A DNA stretch of 64,000 nucleotides from Methylobacter sp. (GTDB taxonomy: Bacteria > Pseudomonadota > Gammaproteobacteria > Methylococcales > Methylomonadaceae): the NCBI GenBank assembly GCA_028716975.1, contig JAQUOU010000002.1, forward strand, positions 362,841 to 426,840, in the 5' to 3' direction. Every line of letters begins with the position of its first letter. Positions within the stretch are counted from its first letter, which is position 1. Below are positions 36,089-46,016 of the stretch, piece after piece. The notes beneath the pieces were generated by a model. That model saw only the letters and a list, made by a program, of their open reading frames with translations. It was not told where the DNA came from and made no database searches. Position numbers and translations under genes: made by a program.

Positions 36089-37261
36089 CTAACCTCGTGA
36101 TTTTAATATAGCAACGGCAGGAAGTTCTTTGCCTTCAAGAAACTCGAGGAATGCGCCACCCCCGGTAGATGTATACGACACTTTATCGCTGATGCCGTAT
36201 TTGTCAATAGCCGCCAGCGTATCTCCGCCACCTGCAATCGAGAAGGCGGGGCTTTCGGCAATGGCTGCCGCCAGTGATTTTGTGCCGTTGCCGAATTGGT
36301 CTATTTCAAATACACCGACAGGTCCATTCCAGACAATAGTCCCAGCCGATTTTAAGATTTCGGCATATTGTTTTGCAGTATCAGGCCCTATATCCATAAT
36401 TAAATCATCCGCTTCAACATCGGCTACTTTTTTAACGGTGGCGGCTGCATTTTCTGAAAATTCCTTTGCACACACAACATCAACCGGTATGGGGATGTCA
36501 GAACCATTCTGTTTGGCAGCTTCAATTAATTGCCTGGTTTCTTCGAGAAGATCAGCTTCATAAAGCGACTTGCCAACCGGAAAGCCGGCCGCAGCAATAA
36601 ACGTGTTGGCAATTCCGCCGCCGACGATGAGTTGATCCACTTTTTCCGATAATGATTTCAGCACGGTCAATTTAGTGGAAACCTTGGATCCGCCGACAAT
36701 AGCAACCAGGGGTTTAGCTGGAGTTTCCAGGGCTTTGCCCAAGGCGTCCAGTTCACTGGCCAATAACGGACCTGCGCAAACAACCGGGGCAAATTTCGCC
36801 ACACTATGCGTAGATGCCTGTGCTCTATGAGCCGTGCCAAAAGCATCCATGACAAATACATCACAAAGAGCCGCCATTTTTTTGCCTAACTCATCGCTGT
36901 TTTTTTCTTCGCCGGCATTAAATCGCACATTCTCGCAAAGGACGACTTCACCCGGACTAATAGAAACGCCGTCCAGCCAGTTTTTTTCTAATCTGACCGG
37001 TTTACCGAGTAAATCGGATAAGCGTTCGGCAACCGGTTTAAGCGAGGATTCTTCGTCATACTGGCCCTCAACAGGGCGGCCCAGATGCGATAAAAGAATT
37101 ACTGCGGCGCCTGCCGCCAACGCTTTTTCAATAGTCGGCACGCTCGCTTGTATACGGATATCACTGGTAACTTTGCCGTTTTTTACAGGTACATTCAGAT
37201 CCTGGCGAATTAATACCCGTTTGCCTGATAAGTCCAGGTCGACCATGCGCTTAATTGTCAT
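36089..37261 (-). CDS. pgk: Phosphoglycerate kinase
   Basis: 390 residues, full length. It transfers phosphate between 1,3-bisphosphoglycerate and ADP. Motifs: [16 protein letters not shown] (N-domain substrate loop), [55 protein letters not shown] and [12 protein letters not shown] (nucleotide loop). It serves the lower glycolytic flow from the RuMP cycle. It is read leftward toward rpoZ with 116 bp between, and is preceded by the repeat-rich region at 37372-37723. Confidence 0.96.
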   Translation of the reverse strand: MTIKRMVDLDLSGKRVLIRQDLNVPVKNGKVTSDIRIQASVPTIEKALAAGAAVILLSHLGRPVEGQYDEESSLKPVAERLSDLLGKPVRLEKNWLDGVSISPGEVVLCENVRFNAGEEKNSDELGKKMAALCDVFVMDAFGTAHRAQASTHSVAKFAPVVCAGPLLASELDALGKALETPAKPLVAIVGGSKVSTKLTVLKSLSEKVDQLIVGGGIANTFIAAAGFPVGKSLYEADLLEETRQLIEAAKQNGSDIPIPVDVVCAKEFSENAAATVKKVADVEADDLIMDIGPDTAKQYAEILKSAGTIVWNGPVGVFEIDQFGNGTKSLAAAIAESPAFSIAGGGDTLAAIDKYGISDKVSYTSTGGGAFLEFLEGKELPAVAILKSRG

Positions 37262-37864
37262 ATTGCATTCTCCTTTGGTAGTAATTAATGGAATAGTTAC
37301 GAAAAGTTATTATAAAAGTTCCTGATTACGTAGAGCTTTCAGCTAAAGCAGCAATGTCTCAATTTAACGCCATACCGGCATGGACTCATGTCAGGCACTC
37401 CTGCCTGCCACCCTTCGGGTAAATGCCAATCTGTTCCAGACAGATTGGCGCCGGACCCATCCGCCCGGAGCGGATGGGCATTTACCCCATTGGGGTGCGG
37501 GGCAGGAAAGCCCCGCATGAATCCAGAATACAGGGATGTGATTCACCACCAAAGTCTACTTCCATGTAACCTGGACCCCGGCACAAATCTGTCTGGAACA
37601 GATTTGCAGTTACCCGACCGGCTCCGGGCAGGAAAGCCCGTAGTGACTAATCCGTCGGGAACGGATTAGCATTTACCCGAAGGGCGTCAGGCAGGAGTGC
37701 CTGACGTGACTCCATGCCGGGGTGACGCAGCTTTAGCATCGCCAAGGTCGTTTTACTTCTATTTTGGCTGAAGCTTATACGTAATCAGGTAAAAGTTTAG
37801 GTTCAGGTTAGCCTTGTTTGCCTTTAACCTGAATTTTAACTCAGGGATATAAGAATTATCAGAT
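37262..37864. other. 603-bp intergenic region between ubiB and pgk
   Basis: More than half is the hairpin-rich inverted-repeat element described separately (37372-37723). The ends pair further: GCTAAAGC near 37343 and GCTTTAGC near 37730. The remaining flanks are AT-rich. The pgk promoter should lie at about 37262-37340 on the minus strand, but no strong hexamers stand out. An open frame across the hairpins has no coding character. Confidence 0.5.
37372..37723. repeat. 352-bp element with 36-bp imperfect terminal inverted repeats and six internal hairpins
   Basis: The left end (37372-37407, ACCGGCATGGACTCATGTCA...) and right end (37688-37723) match in about 33 of 36 positions when inverted. 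Inside lie perfect or near-perfect short hairpins at 37425-37447, 37456-37478, 37497-37516, 37583-37605, 37625-37640 and 37647-37669. Several share the loop GCAGGAAAGC or the spacer GCATTTACCC. No transposase is encoded. It resembles a MITE/BIME-type non-autonomous element. Confidence 0.65.
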
Positions 37865-39415
37865 TTATTGAAATAAAACCGCCGCGCTGATGAGTACGGC
37901 GCTAATAAGCAAAGCCCATATGGTTGTGCGGTGATTGTTATCTATTTGCTCCCGCAACAGGGCAAGCTCCTTGTTTTGGGTTTCTGCATGCTGTTTTGCG
38001 TACGCGGCGTTATCCAGCGCTTTATAGATTAACGCCGGGATTTCTGGAAATTGTTCGGCAAACTCCGGAAACTGCTTCAGTATTTTCTTGAATTTGGCTT
38101 TAGGTCCCATACGCTCATGAAACCATTTTTCCAGAAAAGGTTTGGCGGTCTGCCATAAGTCCAGTTCAGGATAGAGCTGACGCCCCAAGCCTTCAATATT
38201 GAGGAGGGTTTTTTGGAGCAATACCAGTTGCGGTTGAACATGCATATCAAACCGGCGTGCAGTCTGGAATAAGCGCAGTAACAATTGGCCGAATGAAATA
38301 TCTTTGAGTGGTTTTTCAAAGATGGGTTCGCAAACGCTGCGTATGGCGGATTCAAACTCTTCTATTCGAGTAGAGGCAGAGATCCAACCGGATTCAACAT
38401 GCATTTCTGCGACTTTACGGTAATCGCGATTGAAAAAAGCCAGGAAATTTTCGGCAAGATAATGCTGATCGGACAATGACAAAGAACCGACTATACCAAA
38501 GTCAACCGCTATATATTTGGCGGGTAAATCGACAAAAATATTGCCGGGATGCATGTCGGCATGAAAGAAGTTGTCCCGAAACACCTGCGTAAAAAAAATT
38601 TCCACTCCGCGTTCGGCCAGTAATTTAAAATCAGCTCCGCCAGTTTTGAGCTGATCGATTTCACCTACCGGTATGCCGTAAATTCTCTCCATTACCAGCA
38701 CTTTCTGCCGCGTTAACGACCAGTGTATTTCGGGGATATAGATGAGATCGGAATTATCGAAATTGCGGCGCAGTTTGCTGGCATTAGCGGCTTCCCTGAC
38801 CAGGTCAAGTTCATCCAGTGTGGTTTTTTCAAATTCCGCAACTACTTCCACCGGGCGTAGTCTGCGTGCGTCAGCCCAAAATCTTTCGGCAAAACGGGCC
38901 AATTCATAAAGCAGTCCTATATCGGAATGAATCCGATCCTCAATATCGGGGCGCAGCACTTTAACAACAACGCTTTCACCGCTGTGTAATACGGCTCCAT
39001 GGACTTGAGCGATAGAAGCGGAAGCCATCGGTTCCGTATCAAACTCGGCAAAAGCCTCAGCAATGGACATGCCAAGCTCTTTTTCAATAATATTGCGTGC
39101 AATATCATTGGCAAATGGCGGGACTCTGTCTTGCAGTTTTACCAGTTCATCAGCAATATCATCGGCGAGGATATCTTTGCGGGTAGATAACGCTTGACCG
39201 AATTTAACATAGATAGGTCCAAGTTCTTCCAGTACGTGCCGGATTCTGACGCCTCGGGGTTCAGATTGACGCTTGAGCCAGTAATAAGGGGAAAAAATCG
39301 CTAAAAAACGAATCGGGCGGAATAAATGGGTATTTAAAATAATCTCGTCCAACCCATGAAAGACCAGAACCCAATTAATATGGATCAAACGCAATAATAA
39401 TTTAGGGCGGATCAC
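37865..39415 (-). CDS. ubiB: Ubiquinone biosynthesis protein kinase-like UbiB
   Basis: 516 residues. An ADCK/ABC1-family atypical kinase/ATPase required for ubiquinone synthesis. The motif [21 protein letters not shown] is the KxGQ region, [10 protein letters not shown] the Ala-rich loop, [14 protein letters not shown] the catalytic loop and [11 protein letters not shown] the metal-binding DFG-like motif. A C-terminal membrane helix ([20 protein letters not shown]) anchors it to the inner membrane. It is the last gene of the hslV-hslU-DUF971-ubiE-ubiJ-ubiB cluster, 62 bp after ubiJ. Confidence 0.95.
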   Translation of the reverse strand: MIRPKLLLRLIHINWVLVFHGLDEIILNTHLFRPIRFLAIFSPYYWLKRQSEPRGVRIRHVLEELGPIYVKFGQALSTRKDILADDIADELVKLQDRVPPFANDIARNIIEKELGMSIAEAFAEFDTEPMASASIAQVHGAVLHSGESVVVKVLRPDIEDRIHSDIGLLYELARFAERFWADARRLRPVEVVAEFEKTTLDELDLVREAANASKLRRNFDNSDLIYIPEIHWSLTRQKVLVMERIYGIPVGEIDQLKTGGADFKLLAERGVEIFFTQVFRDNFFHADMHPGNIFVDLPAKYIAVDFGIVGSLSLSDQHYLAENFLAFFNRDYRKVAEMHVESGWISASTRIEEFESAIRSVCEPIFEKPLKDISFGQLLLRLFQTARRFDMHVQPQLVLLQKTLLNIEGLGRQLYPELDLWQTAKPFLEKWFHERMGPKAKFKKILKQFPEFAEQFPEIPALIYKALDNAAYAKQHAETQNKELALLREQIDNNHRTTIWALLISAVLISAAVLFQ

Positions 39416-39477
39416 GGGTTACCTTTAGATGTAGAAGAAAGCCAAAGGCGCAAGGCACAAGGCGGAAAAATAAGTTT

Positions 39478-40110
39478 TTAGTCTTGTGCCTTGATTTCTT
39501 GACCTTGAGTATCTTCCAACCGTTCAACTCTGCTTTGCAGCCGGTCAAAACGGGTGCGGAGTTCATCCACCTGATGATAAAAAATATCCATTTCCGGGCC
39601 CGCCGGTAAATCGCGGGTTTCTTCCTGCAGGAACTCCGAGACGTTCAGTCGAAAGGTTTCGATTGAATTTTCTGCCCAGTTTTGACCTGCGCGGACAAAT
39701 TGGCCTATCTGGTGTGCGATGAGGTCACCGGTAACATGCGACAGTTTTTCTTCAGGATCAATCTCCAGTTTGGCGAAGAGTTCCTGAAAGCGCCGGCCGG
39801 TATTCATATCGCCTTCAATTTTTACTTCGCCGGAGAAAATCGAACGCATGGGTTTTGAACTCAGCCCCATCAATCCCAACGCAAATACAGAGCCGGTTAA
39901 ATGAGTGTCGGGTTGATCAGGGATGTTATCCAGTATCTGGATGGATTCCCGGGTAGGGCAGAGGTAAATGGTTTCAGCAAACGGTTGAATAGTAACCGCA
40001 ATGACTTTACCGGCTAACGGCGCTAAAAAAAAACCGATGTCTTCGTCAAGACTGAGATATTTGTTGAGCGTGGCCTCTAATGCGCCTATCAGCAACGGTT
40101 TGAAGGTCAT
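39478..40110 (-). CDS. ubiJ: Ubiquinone biosynthesis accessory factor UbiJ (SCP2 domain)
   Basis: 210 residues from the ATG at 40110, one base after the ubiE stop; a TTG farther upstream would overlap ubiE. N-terminal SCP2 sterol-carrier-like lipid-binding domain (residues ~1-120, FKPLLIGALEATLNKYLSLD, LTGSVFALGLMGL) followed by a charged C-terminal coiled coil (QVDELRTRFDRLQSRVERLE). UbiJ helps form the soluble Ubi complex with UbiK and binds lipid intermediates. Gene order ubiE-ubiJ-ubiB is as in E. coli. Confidence 0.92.
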   Translation of the reverse strand: MTFKPLLIGALEATLNKYLSLDEDIGFFLAPLAGKVIAVTIQPFAETIYLCPTRESIQILDNIPDQPDTHLTGSVFALGLMGLSSKPMRSIFSGEVKIEGDMNTGRRFQELFAKLEIDPEEKLSHVTGDLIAHQIGQFVRAGQNWAENSIETFRLNVSEFLQEETRDLPAGPEMDIFYHQVDELRTRFDRLQSRVERLEDTQGQEIKAQD

Positions 40111-40111
40111 G

Positions 40112-40861
40112 CTAAATTTTATAACCTCTATGAACAGCAACAATGCCTTGTGTCATATTGAAATATTCGCAGCGCTCAAAGCCTGCGTTTTCCATCATTT
40201 TTTTCAATTCATTCTGTTTTGGGTGCATCCGTATGGATTCAGCCAGATAGCGATAGCTGTCTTCATCCTTGGCTACAATCTTGCCGATTTTGGGCAACAG
40301 TTTAAATGAATAAAAGTCATAAACTTTTTCGGTCACTTTATTGGTCGGTTGTGAAAACTCAAGCACGATAATACGGCCGCCTGGTTTCAGGACTCTATGC
40401 ATTGAACGCAAAGCGGCGTCTTTGTCGGTTACGTTACGTAAACCGAAAGCTATGCAGACGCAATCAAATGAATTATCTTCAAAAGGCAGGCGTTCGGCAT
40501 TGACTTGTGCATAGCGGATATTGCCGGCCAAACCTTTGTCTATCAGTCGATTGCGTCCTTTACGCAACATTTCGGAGTTAATATCGGCTAAAACAACCTG
40601 ACCTTCTTTACCGACGCGTTGCTCGAACAATGTGGTTAAGTCGCCCGTTCCACCAGCCAGATCAAGCACTTGCTCACCTTTACGAACATTGCTCAATTGC
40701 ACGGCAATGCGTTTCCAGATGCGGTGGATGCCCAAGGACATCAAGTCATTCATAATGTCATATTGTGCGGCAACAGAATCAAATACGCCGCGAACCAGGT
40801 TGACTTTATCTTCCATGGCTACCTGTTTAAAACCGAAATGCGTAGTGTTGTCATTGGTCAT
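40112..40861 (-). CDS. ubiE: Ubiquinone/menaquinone C-methyltransferase UbiE
   Basis: 249 residues, equal to the E. coli enzyme (251). SAM-dependent C-methylation in ubiquinone synthesis. Visible: [21 protein letters not shown], motif [46 protein letters not shown] and [17 protein letters not shown]. Strong family match throughout. It overlaps or abuts ubiJ within 1 base and is 112 bp after the DUF971 gene. Confidence 0.95.
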   Translation of the reverse strand: MTNDNTTHFGFKQVAMEDKVNLVRGVFDSVAAQYDIMNDLMSLGIHRIWKRIAVQLSNVRKGEQVLDLAGGTGDLTTLFEQRVGKEGQVVLADINSEMLRKGRNRLIDKGLAGNIRYAQVNAERLPFEDNSFDCVCIAFGLRNVTDKDAALRSMHRVLKPGGRIIVLEFSQPTNKVTEKVYDFYSFKLLPKIGKIVAKDEDSYRYLAESIRMHPKQNELKKMMENAGFERCEYFNMTQGIVAVHRGYKI

Positions 40862-40973
40862 GAAAATGTCTCTGTTTTTTAGCGTTGATTGAGTTTAGAT
40901 ACTGCGGTTTATCAAAGTCATCCTAGCATCAAACCTGAAATCAATCCTCTGTTAAAAGTATTTTTAGAGCCAG

Positions 40974-41363
40974 TCAGTTTGGCGGGGGTTCTTTATGTTC
41001 ATATCCGGCCGCAACCAGCCTGTTCAAGTAGTCAGCCCATAAAGTCTGATATTCGGCACCCAGTTTATAAAGCAAATCCCAGGTATAAATGCCGGTGTTA
41101 TGACCATCACTAAATACCGGAGTTATGGCGTAATTGCCTACCGGCTTGATCTCTTTGAATGTAACATCTTCTTTGCCAACCTGAAGAACTTCCTGGCCGG
41201 GCGCATGCCCCAGCGCTTCTGCTGAAGGGGTATAGACGCGTAAATATTCGCACGGCAATTTAAAAATACTGCCGTCATCAAAACTGATTTCAAGCACATT
41301 GGAAACTTGATGCAGCTTGATTTCAGTTGGCCTAGAATTTACAGGTTCCACGGTTAATCGCAT
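40974..41363 (-). CDS. DUF971 family protein (gamma-butyrobetaine hydroxylase N-terminal-like domain)
   Basis: 129 residues. The pattern PTEIKLHQVSNVLEISFDDG...LPCEYLRVYTPSAEALGH and the tail FSDGHNTGIYTWDLLYKLG match the DUF971 fold seen as the N-terminal domain of gamma-butyrobetaine hydroxylase and in stand-alone bacterial proteins often placed next to hslVU or ubiE. The function is not established; family members have been linked to iron-sulfur biology. hslU ends 5 bp upstream. Confidence 0.9.
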   Translation of the reverse strand: MRLTVEPVNSRPTEIKLHQVSNVLEISFDDGSIFKLPCEYLRVYTPSAEALGHAPGQEVLQVGKEDVTFKEIKPVGNYAITPVFSDGHNTGIYTWDLLYKLGAEYQTLWADYLNRLVAAGYEHKEPPPN

Positions 41364-41368
41364 AGGAT

Positions 41369-42694
41369 TTATAAGATATAACGGCTCAAATCTTCATCTT
41401 CAACAAACTCAGTCAATTGTTTATCAACATAAGCAGCATCAATGACAATAGTTTTTTCAATAAGGTCGGGAGCGGTATAAGACACGTCTTCCAGTAATCG
41501 CTCCAGAATAGTATGGAGTCTTCTGGCGCCTATGTTTTCGGTTCTTTCATTGACTTGCCAGCCCAGTTCGGCGATCCGCTGAATACCGTCTGCGGTGAAG
41601 GATAACGAAACGCCTTCGGTCGCCAATAATGCAACATACTGTTGGGTCAAGGAGGCATGAGGCTCGGTCAGAATTCGGACGAAGTCCTCAGCTGAAAGCG
41701 CACTCAGTTCAACGCGTATAGGAAACCGGCCTTGCAGTTCGGGAATCAGATCCGACGGCTTGGTCAGGTGGAACGCCCCCGATGCGATAAACAGAATATG
41801 ATCGGTTTTGATAGCGCCGTATTTAGTGCTGACAGTACTGCCTTCAACTAAGGGCAATAAGTCGCGTTGAACGCCTTCGCGTGAAACTTCACCGCCGCCG
41901 CCACCCAGCTCGGAACGTTTGCAAATTTTATCGATTTCATCCAGGAATACGATACCGTTCTGTTCTACGGATTCTACGGCGCGTAATTTAATCTCATCCT
42001 CATTAACCAGCTTGGCGGCTTCATCTTCCTGCAAAACCTTTAAAGCCTTTTTGATCGTCATCTTGCGGGGTTTTGTTCTGTTTGAACCCAGATTCTGGAA
42101 CATGCCCTGCAACTGACTGGTCATTTCTTCCATACCGGGAGGGGCCATGATTTCAACACCCATCGGAGCAACATGAACATCAATTTCTATTTCCTTATCA
42201 TCCAGACTGCCTTCACGTAATTTTTTACGCATTTTTTGACGCGTGGATTCTCCTGTTTCCTGGAAGGTCCCTCCGCTTGCGCTAGGTAGCAGGATATCCA
42301 GAATCCTGTCCTCAGCGGCATCAAAAGCTCTGGCCTGAACCTTTTCCATTTCCGCCATGCGGGTCATCTTAACTGCTGTATCGACCAAGTCCCGAATAAT
42401 GGAGTCAACATCACGGCCTACATAGCCGACTTCGGTAAATTTAGTGGCTTCTATTTTAATAAAAGGCGCATTGGCGAGGCGCGCCAGACGGCGCGCAATT
42501 TCGGTTTTACCTACGCCGGTGGGTCCGATCATTAAAATATTTTTCGGCGTAATTTCTTCGCGTAAAGCCGCATCAACATGCTGACGGCGCCAGCGGTTTC
42601 GTAGCGCAATAGCGACAGAACGTTTAGCGCTGGCTTGACCAATAATGTGTTTATCCAGCTCGCTTACAATTTCTTTAGGGGTCATCTGTGACAT
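41369..42694 (-). CDS. hslU: ATP-dependent protease ATPase subunit HslU
   Basis: 441 residues, the normal size. AAA+ unfoldase that feeds substrates to HslV. Start [20 protein letters not shown], Walker [16 protein letters not shown] (residues ~56-70), the [10 protein letters not shown] pore motif, Walker [10 protein letters not shown], sensor [12 protein letters not shown] and the C-terminal LSRYIL that docks into HslV. It follows hslV by 4 bp, so the two are one operon. Confidence 0.97.
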   Translation of the reverse strand: MSQMTPKEIVSELDKHIIGQASAKRSVAIALRNRWRRQHVDAALREEITPKNILMIGPTGVGKTEIARRLARLANAPFIKIEATKFTEVGYVGRDVDSIIRDLVDTAVKMTRMAEMEKVQARAFDAAEDRILDILLPSASGGTFQETGESTRQKMRKKLREGSLDDKEIEIDVHVAPMGVEIMAPPGMEEMTSQLQGMFQNLGSNRTKPRKMTIKKALKVLQEDEAAKLVNEDEIKLRAVESVEQNGIVFLDEIDKICKRSELGGGGGEVSREGVQRDLLPLVEGSTVSTKYGAIKTDHILFIASGAFHLTKPSDLIPELQGRFPIRVELSALSAEDFVRILTEPHASLTQQYVALLATEGVSLSFTADGIQRIAELGWQVNERTENIGARRLHTILERLLEDVSYTAPDLIEKTIVIDAAYVDKQLTEFVEDEDLSRYIL

Positions 42695-42698
42695 TCGT

Positions 42699-43247
42699 TT
42701 ACTCGTTAGGTTCTGTATCCAGTTCTTCTATACGCAAATTATGATTGGTATAAATACAGATATCAGCGGCTATATTTAAAGACCTTTCAACAATCTCGCG
42801 AGCGCTAAGAGCGGTATTTTCCAGTAACGCACGCGCCGCAGCTTGAGCAAAAGCGCCGCCCGAACCTATTGCCATTAAGTCAAATTCAGGTTCAATCACA
42901 TCACCGGTGCCGGAAATAATCAATGACGTTTTTGCATCAGCAATCGTTAACAATGCTTCCAGTCTGCGCAAAGTGCGATCCGTGCGCCAATCTTTAGCCA
43001 TCTCGACAGCGGCACGGGTTAAATTGCCACGGTGTTTTTCCAGTTTCCCTTCGAAATGCTCAAATAACGTGAAAGCATCGGCTGTTGCACCGGCAAAACC
43101 GGCAATGACCTTGTCATGGTATAAACGCCGTACTTTGCGTGCATTGGCCTTCATTACCGTATTGCCTAAAGTGACCTGGCCATCGCCGCCAATCACAACT
43201 TTATCGCCCCGGCGAACAGAAAGTATCGTTGTTCCTCTAAAACTCAC
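42699..43247 (-). CDS. hslV: ATP-dependent protease proteolytic subunit HslV
   Basis: 182 residues. Proteasome-like threonine protease. The catalytic Thr is exposed by removal of a five-residue propeptide ([17 protein letters not shown]). [30 protein letters not shown] and [15 protein letters not shown] are family signatures. First gene of the leftward cluster hslV-hslU-DUF971-ubiE-ubiJ-ubiB. The 167-bp upstream region is shared with a divergent DUF4126 gene; I could not identify a clear heat-shock promoter there. Confidence 0.96.
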   Translation of the reverse strand: MSFRGTTILSVRRGDKVVIGGDGQVTLGNTVMKANARKVRRLYHDKVIAGFAGATADAFTLFEHFEGKLEKHRGNLTRAAVEMAKDWRTDRTLRRLEALLTIADAKTSLIISGTGDVIEPEFDLMAIGSGGAFAQAAARALLENTALSAREIVERSLNIAADICIYTNHNLRIEELDTEPNE

Positions 43248-43414
43248 TTTAAAATCCTAAAATTATGTAACATAGTTGACAATTTTACATGGTCTGAAGA
43301 TAAATGTGCGAAAAAATGAACCTGAGTTTACGGTCAACAAAATTAGATTGTAGCGTTTAGCGGAAGTTCAGGAAAATATGCTACGCTGAACTATAGAGTC
43401 AAAACAGGACACTT

Positions 43415-44053
43415 ATGGAAGCACTGAATCAAATATCAACAACCCTGGCCTTGACCATGGGATTGGCATGGGCCAGCGGTATTAATCTTTACGCTACGCT
43501 GTTTACGTTGGGTTATCTTGCCAATACCGGCAATATCGATTTACCGGCGGATTTACAAATTGTCGCAAATCCGCTTGTTATGGGCGCGGCCGGACTCATG
43601 TATTGTATCGAATTTTTTGCCGATAAAATGCCCGGAGTGGACACCGGTTGGGATACTATCCATACTTTTATCCGTATTCCTGCCGGTGCCATGCTGGCTG
43701 CTGGAGCAGTGGGAGACTTAAATCCCGCAGTGGAAATAGCCGCGGCGATATTGGGTGGCGGTTTGGCTGCGGGAACACACGCGACCAAAGCCGGTACCCG
43801 CGTATTGATCAATACCTCTCCCGAACCCTTTAGCAACTGGTTAGCCTCGATAGGGGAAGATATAGCTGTTGTGGGCGGAGTTTGGGCCTGTATTAACCAT
43901 CCGGCCCTGTTTTTAATCGCGCTGGTATTTTTTATCCTGTTAATGATCTGGTTATTGCCAAGAATATGGATGGGCGTGAAAAAAGTCTTTCGTTTTATTC
44001 TTGGCTTATTCCAAAATGAGCACAGTCCTTCCGGCTCAAACCCGCCTCACTAA
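43415..44053 (+). CDS. DUF4126 family integral membrane protein
   Basis: 212 residues with about five hydrophobic segments. The pattern GLAWASGINLYATLFTLGYL, the CIEFFADKMPGVDTGWDTIHTFIRIPAGAMLAAGA segment and GGGLAAGTHATKAGTR are the DUF4126 signature. Function unknown. Read divergently from hslV and followed by the tRNA-Phe pair. Confidence 0.87.
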   Translation: MEALNQISTTLALTMGLAWASGINLYATLFTLGYLANTGNIDLPADLQIVANPLVMGAAGLMYCIEFFADKMPGVDTGWDTIHTFIRIPAGAMLAAGAVGDLNPAVEIAAAILGGGLAAGTHATKAGTRVLINTSPEPFSNWLASIGEDIAVVGGVWACINHPALFLIALVFFILLMIWLLPRIWMGVKKVFRFILGLFQNEHSPSGSNPPH

Positions 44054-44114
44054 ATTAGATATAATATTGACTAGTGCTACATAATCAAGTCTAATAGCGC
44101 TCTTTTGCAGTTCC

Positions 44115-44190
<76 letters not shown>

Positions 44191-44227
44191 TTGTAAAGAT
44201 TGACCACAGCAAGCAATACCTCAAAAT

Positions 44228-44303
<76 letters not shown>

Positions 44304-44343
44304 TGATTTCAAAAATTCACTTGTATGCCTTTTAGGGCCGCGA

Positions 44344-44949
44344 TTAAATAAGCCCTTCTTCCTGCATCGCCTTTTGTACGGCAGGGCGCTCTGAAATTTT
44401 ATCGACATAGCGTATCAGTCGAGGCCAGCGGGAAAGGTCAAATTTCAAATAGGGGCTCCATCTCAGCGTCACGAATAAATAGGCATCCGCTACGCTGAAA
44501 TGCTCGCCGAGCAAAAATTCTTGTGTTAAAAGGTGTTCCGAGACAGTTTCAAAACGCGCAGTTAATGTTTCAATAGCCTGTTGTTTGGCGGCTTCCGGTG
44601 TGGCAGGCTTAAATAAGGCTGAAAAACCTTTATGGATTTCAGTTGAAATAAAATTCAGCCATTGTTGTAGCTTGTAACGATCAAATGAACCTGCCTGAGG
44701 AACTAATTTTTTATCAGGCGCCAGATCGGCAAGATACTGGACTATAGCGGGTCCTTCAATGAGTTTATTACCATTGTCAAGTATTAAAACCGGTACATAA
44801 CCGTTAGGATTGATCTTCCTGAAATCTTCCCCGGTTGCAGTATGCTTGCCTTGTAAATCCACTTTAATTAGTTCAAGCGGAAGTTCAGCTTCCTTGGCTA
44901 CGATATGGGGGGACAGGGAACAGGCCCCGGGGCTGTAATAGAGTTTCAT
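44344..44949 (-). CDS. Glutathione S-transferase, beta-class-like
   Basis: 201 residues. Thioredoxin-like N-domain with MKLYYSPGACSLSPHIVAKE, where Cys10 is the catalytic residue of bacterial beta-class GSTs. The cis-Pro segment NGYVPVLILDNG and the glutathione-binding LIEGPAIVQYLAD follow, then an all-helical C-domain with LGEHFSVADAYLFV. It conjugates or reduces electrophiles with glutathione in the cytoplasm. It is convergent with the tRNA genes and 38 bp after yceI on the same strand. Confidence 0.92.
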   Translation of the reverse strand: MKLYYSPGACSLSPHIVAKEAELPLELIKVDLQGKHTATGEDFRKINPNGYVPVLILDNGNKLIEGPAIVQYLADLAPDKKLVPQAGSFDRYKLQQWLNFISTEIHKGFSALFKPATPEAAKQQAIETLTARFETVSEHLLTQEFLLGEHFSVADAYLFVTLRWSPYLKFDLSRWPRLIRYVDKISERPAVQKAMQEEGLI

Positions 44950-44987
44950 AATTTTCTCCTCTCTGTGGTAATAATTAACGAATTTAA

Positions 44988-45554
44988 TTAGTCTTTGACC
45001 GCTTCAATTTGAATAATAATTTTGACTTCATCGGCAAGTGCCGGAGCATATTTACTAACGCCGAAATCCGTTCGTTTAATTGTGGTCGTGGCATTGGCGC
45101 CACAGGTATTTTTCATGGCAATCAGATTTATGCCACAATGAAAGTGATCTACCGCCAAGTGCACTGGCTTAGTGACACCATGCAAGGTCAGGTTGCCGTC
45201 GACAGCTATGAGTTGTCCTTTTTTAAAGCTGAGCTTGTCGGATAAAAAGGTAAGGTGTGGAAAACGAGCGGCATCAAAAAACTCCTTGCTACGCAAGTTC
45301 TCTTCCAATTCAGGAAGACCTGTACTGATCGAAGCCGTATCGATAACGATATTAACATGACCCGTATCTGCTTCAGGGTCAAGAATTATTTTGCCGCTGG
45401 TGTGGTTAAAGCGGCCCCGTTGAATTGAAAAACCCAGGTGATTAATCTCAAAGCTGGGAAAAGTATGTCTGGGATCTACCGTATAAGTATCTGCAGCTGT
45501 GGCGGAAAAGCATAAAGTGTTAGCAATAATCAATGCAAAAAAAGATTTTTTCAT
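44988..45554 (-). CDS. YceI family periplasmic lipid-binding protein
   Basis: 188 residues. Signal peptide MKKSFFALIIANTLCFSATA|A, then the YceI lipocalin-like barrel: YTVDPRHTFPSFEINHLGFS, GRFNHTSGKIILDPEA, TASISTGLPELEENLRSKEFFDA and GNLTLHGVTKPVHL. These proteins bind isoprenoid quinones or related amphiphiles in the periplasm. It shares a strand with the GST gene and probably a transcript. Confidence 0.9.
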   Translation of the reverse strand: MKKSFFALIIANTLCFSATAADTYTVDPRHTFPSFEINHLGFSIQRGRFNHTSGKIILDPEADTGHVNIVIDTASISTGLPELEENLRSKEFFDAARFPHLTFLSDKLSFKKGQLIAVDGNLTLHGVTKPVHLAVDHFHCGINLIAMKNTCGANATTTIKRTDFGVSKYAPALADEVKIIIQIEAVKD

Positions 45555-45769
45555 GATTTTCCTTATTTCAGAATAGTGTTGCGAATAAACCTAATTCAAT
45601 AATGGTTTTTGTCAAAATCAATATTGAATATATTTCATTTTAAGGACACTAGGACGCGGACTTGGGCGCATTCTAATTAATACTGTTAATATATAAGAAA
45701 CAATCTATAAATATTTATGGGTATTGTAAATCACATGATTGCAGGTTTATTATTTGTATAAATAGATGG

Positions 45770-45957
45770 TTTAAGTTTATCCCTAGTTTTCAATCCAAAC
45801 CAGCAAGTATTGCTATTTTCAATACTTCTGTCTTGAGATCAATGCTTAGCGCTTTATCTCCAATAGTTTCATACACCTCCTCGTAGTGTGAAATTCAGAT
45901 CCTAATAGTATCTGTATTTTCTTTCCTCCCTTTGCTTTGGCAATGGGAGGTCTTTTT
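45770..45957 (+). ncRNA. Candidate structured small RNA ending in an intrinsic terminator
   Basis: No coding frame is supported in the 462-bp gap between yceI and the lipoprotein gene, both read leftward. On the plus strand five hairpins follow each other: AAGTATTG/CAATACTT (45805-45827, perfect 8 bp), GAGAT/ATCTC (45835-45860), ACAC/GTGT with loop CTCCTCGTA (45873-45889), CAGAT/ATCTG (45896-45914) and a strong terminator (45925-45957). The third loop contains CCTCC, complementary to a Shine-Dalgarno. A -10-like TATAAA at 45757 would place the 5' end near 45770. No known family is recognised. Confidence 0.45.
45925..45957 (+). terminator. Strong intrinsic terminator with no upstream gene on its strand
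   Basis: CCTCCC-T-TTGC-TTTG-GCAA-T-GGGAGG followed by TCTTTTTT. It works only for rightward transcription, while the genes on both sides are leftward and the nearest rightward genes (tRNAs) end 1.6 kb upstream. It therefore implies an unannotated rightward transcript. Confidence 0.75.
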
Positions 45958-46016
45958 TATAAAAATAAGACTGTATCTGCCCAGGATTTATCCCCCCTTT
46001 AATCATCGTGCAAAAG

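Noticed and set aside
37388..37669. 93-codon rightward open frame across the hairpin element
   Set aside because: It runs through six palindromes, and its composition (Pro/Gly/Arg/Cys-rich without pattern) reflects the repeats and not a protein.
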